A stretch of DNA of 64,000 nucleotides, from the NCBI RefSeq assembly GCF_040712315.1, contig NC_134020.1, forward strand, positions 34,712,751 to 34,776,750. The letters run 5' to 3'. Position numbers and translations under genes: made by a program. The first letter of the stretch is position 1. Each line of letters begins with the position of its first letter. Positions 58,530-64,000 of this stretch are shown here, piece after piece. The notes beneath the pieces were generated by a model that was not told the DNA's origin, did not search any database, and was given only the letters and a program-made list of their open reading frames with translations. The DNA is from Castanea sativa (taxonomy: Eukaryota; Streptophyta; Magnoliopsida; Fagales; Fagaceae).

Positions 58530-60163
58530 AAAATGAATACCATGTTTAAGGATATATGTAAGGACCTACATATTATATATGAGTGTGTTCAGCACCCAAA
58601 AAAAAAACATATTGTAAATGTTTACATCGATCGGAAAAATTGGTATAAAAGATTAGAAAAAAAAAAAAAAAAAAGTCTTAGCGGAAGAGATTATTGGCAG
58701 ATAGTTTTATCCCTTTATTTTAGAGGTTGAGTTTCAGCCTCGAATTCACAACTTATCACTTTTGGTGGAATACACTTTTCATTGGGCTAAGACTTGACCT
58801 TTATGGAAAAAAAAAATAAATAAATAATATTCCTTCTTTTCTATTTATTTTTATTTTTAAATTGCCAAATATGATTAAACATGTAAACTTGTCAAGGGCG
58901 GCCCTAGGCAGTGTGTCCAGCCAAAATTATTATTTTATTTTATTTAAAAAAATTTTAAAAATATTTGACTCTCCTAAAATAAAATTTAAACAATCTGAAC
59001 CTAAATTTTTTTATGCCCAACTAAAATAAGCTTGAATATGATCCTCTTTACAATATCTTGATCTTTTTAAACACAAGAAAAAATCTAACAATAAACCAAT
59101 TTCATCAAAAATCTGTGGGGAAAAAAATAATAAGCCTAACAACAAAAGTAAAAATTTGTTCATCTTAAACCTTAGACAAAAAAAAAAAATTAGATATTAA
59201 CAAATTTGAAATAAACTAATATATAAAAGTTTATTGTATATGGATCTCATTTGCAATTCACTTACAACAATAATTAATATATTTATTGTATTTAGAAACA
59301 ATAGATAATTTTCAAGATTTTGTCTTAGCAACAATAATTAGTATGTTTATTGTATTAATAAATAATGTACCAAATGAAGTTATAATTTATCTTATAAAAA
59401 TGTTATATTCACAACATTTTTACAATAAATTTTAAGTAATAAATTGTTACTCGCTCTATTAATGACGAGCAAAAAAATAATTTCAGTAGTTGGTTTGAAT
59501 TAGAACCAATATCATTTTATCACCTAAGATTTGTTATGAAAGTTTTATGGATGTAGCACTTATCATCTTTTACTTTTGTGCTAATACATACTGGTATTAT
59601 GGACAAATTTATAAAAATGAATCACCGAGCCCATAAAATACATCTCTTACTGACCCTCTTAAAAAATATCCCACCATTAAAAATTGTGTGTCTACGGTAA
59701 ACAAATTTGCAGTCAAGAATCGTACATGCAATGTTTAAAGATTTGCCACTCAAATAGTGCAACCGAACCAACGTATTTGTTTTCAATCCTGCGTCGCATT
59801 AAAGAATGAGAAAACCAAAAAAAAAAAAATTTCCATATACTTAACATATCATTTAGAATGGGTGTAGATATTTTCTTTGCATAAATATTGAGATAATTCA
59901 CATGAAGTGATAGAAAAAATGATAGAATATCAAATTTCTAGATTTCATATTCAATATTTATTTTTAGAATTACATGTGAATTATAATCACAAGTCATGTG
60001 AGAAACAATATCTAGTGTGTGCATTTTTATTTTCTTAAATGTTCATGCATTTTCAATTATACCATGCATGTTAAAATAGGTGGCATTGTGTATTTTTATT
60101 TCTATTTTAGTTTGCGTAATGTTCCTTCAATGAAGAACCCATAAGTGCCTTTGTTTTTTAGTC
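58530..60163. other. Spacer, no gene recognised
   Basis: Homology to the other FLA upstream flanks fades at about 58530. The rest is AT-rich. A phrase gggcggccctaggc at about 58907 recalls a hAT end, but no partner end was found. Confidence 0.4.
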
Positions 60164-60167
60164 GTTG

Positions 60168-60864
60168 TGGGTTGACAAATTTTAGCCCAGACCAAACTTG
60201 GGCCGAGACCCATCAACCCCTAGCCCAATTTGCATGCATGTATAAGGTCTGAACTGAACCATCGCATAAGTTACCAAGTGACTACCATAGGATCTAGACA
60301 GATCCCACCTGCTTCCCTAGGAGGGGAAATAAGGACAATGAGCCTTGGGAGAGTCCGCCATCCGTGCACGGGCCTTGATGTCAAGTTCAAGTTATTAGGG
60401 AATCATTATAGTATGCCCACCCTCTTGATATGAGATTGGACATGTTAGAATAGTAGCCTAGACTTAAAAGACCACCTAAATCCTGTAAAAGGCGAGGCCC
60501 ACGCACAGATGGAATATTCTCATCATTATCAATCCACTAACAAGATAGTATAAAAGAGAAGAGGCTCAAGAAGGAAAGGGGTTGGAACATTTTTTCTAGG
60601 AGGCAAAACACGAGTGAACGAGAGGCTGCCACATAATATTTAGGAAGAAATAGTCCAGCTCAAGACAATTTAAGGGTATCTCGACCACTTAAGAACCCCT
60701 TCGAGTAGTCCAATTGATAGTATACAACCACCCTACAACCATTCCGAACCACCATCTATCAACCCTACTCTTCTTGCGATCTCCCATTGTGACCTATACC
60801 TAGAGTATCATACAAATTAATTGGGGGTCCACGCCCTCGTACAATTGTGGGTGGCACTACCACA
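60168..60864 (+). mobile_element. Probable solo LTR (~0.7 kb)
   Basis: The block starts TGGGTTGACAAATTTTAGCC and ends CACTACCACA, with a 4-bp direct repeat gttg on both sides (60164-60167 and 60865-60868). A TATA-like agtataaaagag lies near 60546. The short duplication makes the exact ends less certain than for the other LTRs here. Confidence 0.5.
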
Positions 60865-61231
60865 GTTGTCATTTTTATCATGCAAACAATTCATGCCTGG
60901 GGTGGTTTCTACTTTATTTTTCTGTTTTTATTGGTTTTGTTCTTTTATTATATGATAAAGAAGGTGAGTCGTTTTGTTTTTTTTTTTTTTCTTTAAACGA
61001 TTGTAGTTAGGACCAAATTCATATAATTTGGTTTATTTTGACATGTCTTGTAATTTCTTATTATTTATTTATGAACTTTATATTTGAGTTTTCTAAAAAA
61101 AATTATAAATCAAATAAGCTAGTGACAACCCCACGTAAGTCCTTAAGGGAAATAGTGTTAACAGTTAAATATCTAACTTGAAATTCACTACCGTGGAATT
61201 GCTTCTTTTCACTAGTTAAGAAGGAGCATAT

Positions 61232-61758
61232 GGAATAAAATAAACGTGGATGGGGCTGTTTTTATGGAATCCGGAAGCTGCGGGGTGGGGGTGGTTATAA
61301 GGAATGGAGGGGGGCTGTTGATGGGAGCTATGAGCAAACGGGTGGAGCTACCTCTAAAGGCCTTGGAAACAGAGGCAAGGGCAATGCAGGAAGGAGTTCA
61401 GCTAGCATGGGAGCTGGGGTTGAGGGAGATCATAGTTGAAGGAGATGCCCAAGTAGTTATCAATGCTTTGCTTAATCCTGAAGCTTGCCCGTGGTCTATC
61501 CAGAAAATAATTGAGGGCTGTTTGCAAAGCCTTAGCTGCTTTAAGGCGTGGACTGCATCCCATGTTAGCAGAAAAGGAAATGTAGCAGCTCATGTGATGG
61601 CTAGGATGGCCAAATCTATTAAGGATTGTAAAATATGGGTAGAAGATACTCCTCCCATTATTGCTGACCAAGTGCTCAAAGATGTAACAAATTTGTATCA
61701 CGTTTCGGTCTAATGAAGTTCTTTCCAGATTTCTAATCAAAAAAAAAAAAAAAAAAAA
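61232..61758 (+). mobile_element. 5'-truncated LINE (L1-type) insertion
   Basis: A 527-bp insert ends in a poly-A tail (61739-61758) and is flanked by the perfect 13-bp duplication agaaggagcatat (61219-61231 and 61759-61771). Only the last part of the LINE ORF, the RNase H domain, is included. The perfect duplication and open frame point to a young insertion. Confidence 0.88.
61246..61713 (+). CDS. RNase H domain of a truncated LINE
   Basis: The 155-codon frame (its upstream in-frame lead WNKINVDG starts at the insert edge) matches the plant LINE RNase H (RVT_3) domain end to end. It has VDGA with the first acidic residue, [26 protein letters not shown] with the catalytic Glu, [12 protein letters not shown] with the second Asp, and [17 protein letters not shown] in place of the HxxRxxNxxAD segment. 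The last Asp position is His, as is common in these plant LINE domains. It has no promoter or start of its own beyond what the insertion site offers. It would normally be the C-terminal part of a much longer reverse-transcriptase polyprotein. Whether it is ever expressed cannot be told from sequence. Confidence 0.75.
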   Translation: MDGAVFMESGSCGVGVVIRNGGGLLMGAMSKRVELPLKALETEARAMQEGVQLAWELGLREIIVEGDAQVVINALLNPEACPWSIQKIIEGCLQSLSCFKAWTASHVSRKGNVAAHVMARMAKSIKDCKIWVEDTPPIIADQVLKDVTNLYHVSV

Positions 61759-62029
61759 AGAAGGAGCATATTGTCGCCTCAGGTCTTTGTTCTCACAAGC
61801 CCCAGTCTAAGAGAATGTTGTCTAAGCAGCTGAACCCATTATTATAACTAATGTTGTCTAATAAAATAGAAGTAAAAGAAATGGGGTGAGAAATTTTTGA
61901 CCCCCATTGATTTTCTTTTAATTAATTAAGCCAGGTGGATTAGTTAATCAATTATGCTTTGGATGGAAAATTGATTAGTAACTGTAACATAACCAATATT
62001 GCAAATAAAATAAGTACGAAAAATAAAGA

Positions 62030-63102
62030 GGACACACAATATGGTTATATAAAGTGCCTAAGACCTTTTCCGCACGTATAGGATTCATGAACCAATTTGG
62101 TTTGTAGACATTTATTCCTTAAGTTAGATTAGGAGACTTCACACCTTCTAGCATTGAAATGGTAATTAAACAATAGGTAGCTAATCACACCCGTAAATCC
62201 AATGATTTGTAGCAACTCCATACGCCTAGACGCTAGCAAAACTAGCACAACAAGAGGTCAAATCAAAAAAGGAAAATAATTTTTAGGTTGGTTTTCTAGT
62301 TGCTCAAACTAATATTCACATTGTTATTGACAGTTTTTGTGCATCTTATATTTGAATTTACAGAAAATATATAACTACTTTTACATATGAGCCAGCAGAA
62401 AATATTTTTCCAACTTATTCTTAGGGTCACAACCAAATACAAGAAAATGAGTTATTTTCCGAGTATATAATTTCTATCTTTATTCGACGTTAAAGTTTTC
62501 TAGAAAATTAGTTATTTTTCAAAATGTATTTTCTATAAGATCATCTCATTTTCTTATATTAAGTAGCAACTTTAAATATGTAAGAAAATGATATTCTAAT
62601 TTCTCTTATTTAACCTGTCATAAGATAAAGTTATTTTCCAAAAAAATTAGTGAAAAATAATCTCTAAAATATAAACTATACTTTTTATGTTGACAGAAAA
62701 TAATAATCATTTACCTCATTTTTCTAATGCTAACTAATATTAGAAAACGCAAAAAGTTATCTTTACACACAAATATTTGAAAATTCAAAGCAAACGAAGC
62801 TTAAAAATGTAAATAGATTTAATCACAAGAATTCAGCTCTCAGTCTCAGAGACATAAGTCTTTAAAAATCTGTAGTACATAGAAATTGGAACTTGAAAAA
62901 AGACAAGAACAAAAAATTAAAAATTAAAATAAAGCCTTAACATCAATAGTTCTCATCACAAATTGGCATTATACATATCAGACAGGAAAAGATGGCAATT
63001 ATTTGAAAGCAGTCGGTGTAGATTACGACCGCTCACCCCAACTCAGCAAAGTCATACTGCACGAGACAATTGGAACCCACCTAAGAATATCAAACAAGTA
63101 AA
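62030..63102. repeat. Segmental duplication: 3' flank of FLA gene 4, paralogous to that of gene 2
   Basis: Collinear with 42680-42993 plus 44039-44624. Shared sequence includes a tttattcct..aggttaggatactt-like stretch, cagaaaatatttttcaa-type sequence and the gene-proximal block with aactcagcaaa and aattggaacccacctaa. The hAT at 42994-44038 is missing here. Confidence 0.7.
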
Positions 63103-64000
63103 TTAACACCACCAAAGTCCCTCAGTGACAATGAATGCAACAAGTGCAACTCCATTAATGGACATCAATATTCCATTTCCATGCCTCTTGAGACTCAGTG
63201 CTCCAGACTCATCCACTTTTGTAGCAGCAGAAGGAGTGTCTGCATCTGCATCTGCATCTGCATCTGCACCGTTGTCCAAAGACTTAGGCTTTGACAATGT
63301 TGGTGCCGAGGCTGGTGCCTTTACCTTATGCTTAGGATTAGGACTAAAAATGTCAAGAGGAAGAAGCACTTGATCCACTTGATAAATATTAAGCTGGTTA
63401 TCCGAATATACAGTTCCACCCAACGTGGTATTTACAAGAACAGTAGAGATGTTCACTTGGTTGCCAGCAGTGGTCACGGTTAGTGGGAACTCATTGGCAT
63501 CTCCGGCCTCTGTGGGCACTGGATTGCTCAGAGTTTGGAAATTTGACAGAGTAACAACTGTGTTTAATATGTGAAATTGTACTAGTTGGGTCTTTTGTAG
63601 GTCGGACAAAGAGTTTATAGTGCCTGCTTTGAGGCTCGAAAATGCAGCATCAGTAGGAGCAAAGATGGTAAACCCATTATTTGAATTGTTGAGCTGGCCG
63701 TATAATTGGTCAGAAACTCCGGTACTCTTTAAGAGGCGGATATAGACTGAGAACCCGCCAGCCTTACCAAGGATTTTGGTGACATCAGGGACACCTTTCT
63801 TTGTGGGCGGGACCTTGGCAGACTGGACTGGGGCTGGGGCCTTGGCAGGCTGAACTACTGGTGGAGTGGCTGGCTGGACTGGAGCATTTGCAGGCTGAAC
63901 TGGAGCATTTGCTGGCTGGGCTGGAGCTGCAGCGGGCTGGCCTAAAGTTGTGATGCAATGGAAGAGAAATACAAGTAAAATTGAGAGGGAGAAGAGAGCC
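63103..64000 (-). CDS. FLA: Fasciclin-like arabinogalactan protein (array gene 4), 5' end outside the window
   Basis: The frame is open from the window edge to a stop at 63103-63105, giving 298 visible residues. By comparison with gene 3, only about five residues of the signal peptide (start codon included) are missing. It reads ALFSLSILLVFLFHCITTLG, the Ala/Pro AGP segment, FAS1 with H1 FTIFAPTDAAF and H2 GTVYSDNQLNIYQVDQVLLP, a second AP stretch, then an acidic DADADADAD run encoded by a GATGCA hexamer repeat. The C terminus is ILMSINGVALVAFIVTEGLW WC. It groups with gene 1 (shared AGGFSV, AFSSLK, VDQVLLP). Relative to genes 2 and 3, a two-codon gap shortens the GDT.AGEF loop (GDANEF). No frame damage is seen in the visible part. 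Confidence 0.93.
   Translation of the reverse strand, partial: ALFSLSILLVFLFHCITTLGQPAAAPAQPANAPVQPANAPVQPATPPVVQPAKAPAPVQSAKVPPTKKGVPDVTKILGKAGGFSVYIRLLKSTGVSDQLYGQLNNSNNGFTIFAPTDAAFSSLKAGTINSLSDLQKTQLVQFHILNTVVTLSNFQTLSNPVPTEAGDANEFPLTVTTAGNQVNISTVLVNTTLGGTVYSDNQLNIYQVDQVLLPLDIFSPNPKHKVKAPASAPTLSKPKSLDNGADADADADADTPSAATKVDESGALSLKRHGNGILMSINGVALVAFIVTEGLWWC

Overview
This is a eukaryotic nuclear window from a dicot plant. It is AT-rich, has GT-AG-type exon remnants, long simple-sequence tracts and many plant transposons. The gag-like and RNase H-like remnants and several LTR and MITE types recall Fagaceae genomes (oak, chestnut, beech). That placement is an inference from memory, not a proven identification.

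The clearest functional content is a same-strand (minus) tandem array of four fasciclin-like arabinogalactan protein genes: 35895-36785, 44625-45500, 57176-58069 and 63103 to beyond the window edge. Each encodes a signal peptide, an Ala/Pro-rich AGP segment, one FAS1 domain and a C-terminal tail, the layout of single-FAS1 cell-wall FLAs (FLA11/12-type). Their 5' leaders share a TATA-like element and a TGCAAG hexamer repeat of 3, 5 or 4 units, and their 3' flanks are alike, so whole gene-plus-flank segments were duplicated. The first gene has a 1-bp deletion, relative to its paralogs, that rewrites its C-terminal tail. The spacers of genes 1 and 2 (about 36.8-42.2 kb and 45.5-56.7 kb) are paralogous, so several later insertions can be read against an empty site: a hAT, a TAA-flanked MITE and a SINE-like retroposon. 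The gene 2 spacer also holds a candidate 59-codon ORF.

The left half (1-35 kb) is a stack of mobile elements: LTR-retroelement and gag-like remnants (0-6.5 kb); a long-TIR Mutator-like element interrupted by a 2-kb solo LTR (8.7-12.0 kb); a hAT-like element (14253-17488) containing a Mutator-like element, a second hAT and the start of a GDSL lipase gene; a 9.6-kb CACTA element (22235-31859) with a ~315-bp tandem array, another solo LTR of the same family in reverse orientation, a captured exon resembling VAR3/Ran-binding zinc-finger proteins, and coiled-coil exons cut by a MITE; and a hAT (33388-35133) inside an older LTR. Further right are a hAT (42994-44038), a Pack-MULE carrying a complex I 75-kDa subunit fragment (47094-48459), a possible solo LTR (60168-60864) and a young 5'-truncated LINE (61232-61758).

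No rRNA, tRNA, CRISPR array or prokaryote-type feature was found. The only intact ordinary protein-coding genes I can support are the FLA genes (the fourth is cut by the window edge). Element ends given to the base rest on target-site duplications (TSDs) read directly; others are marked approximate.
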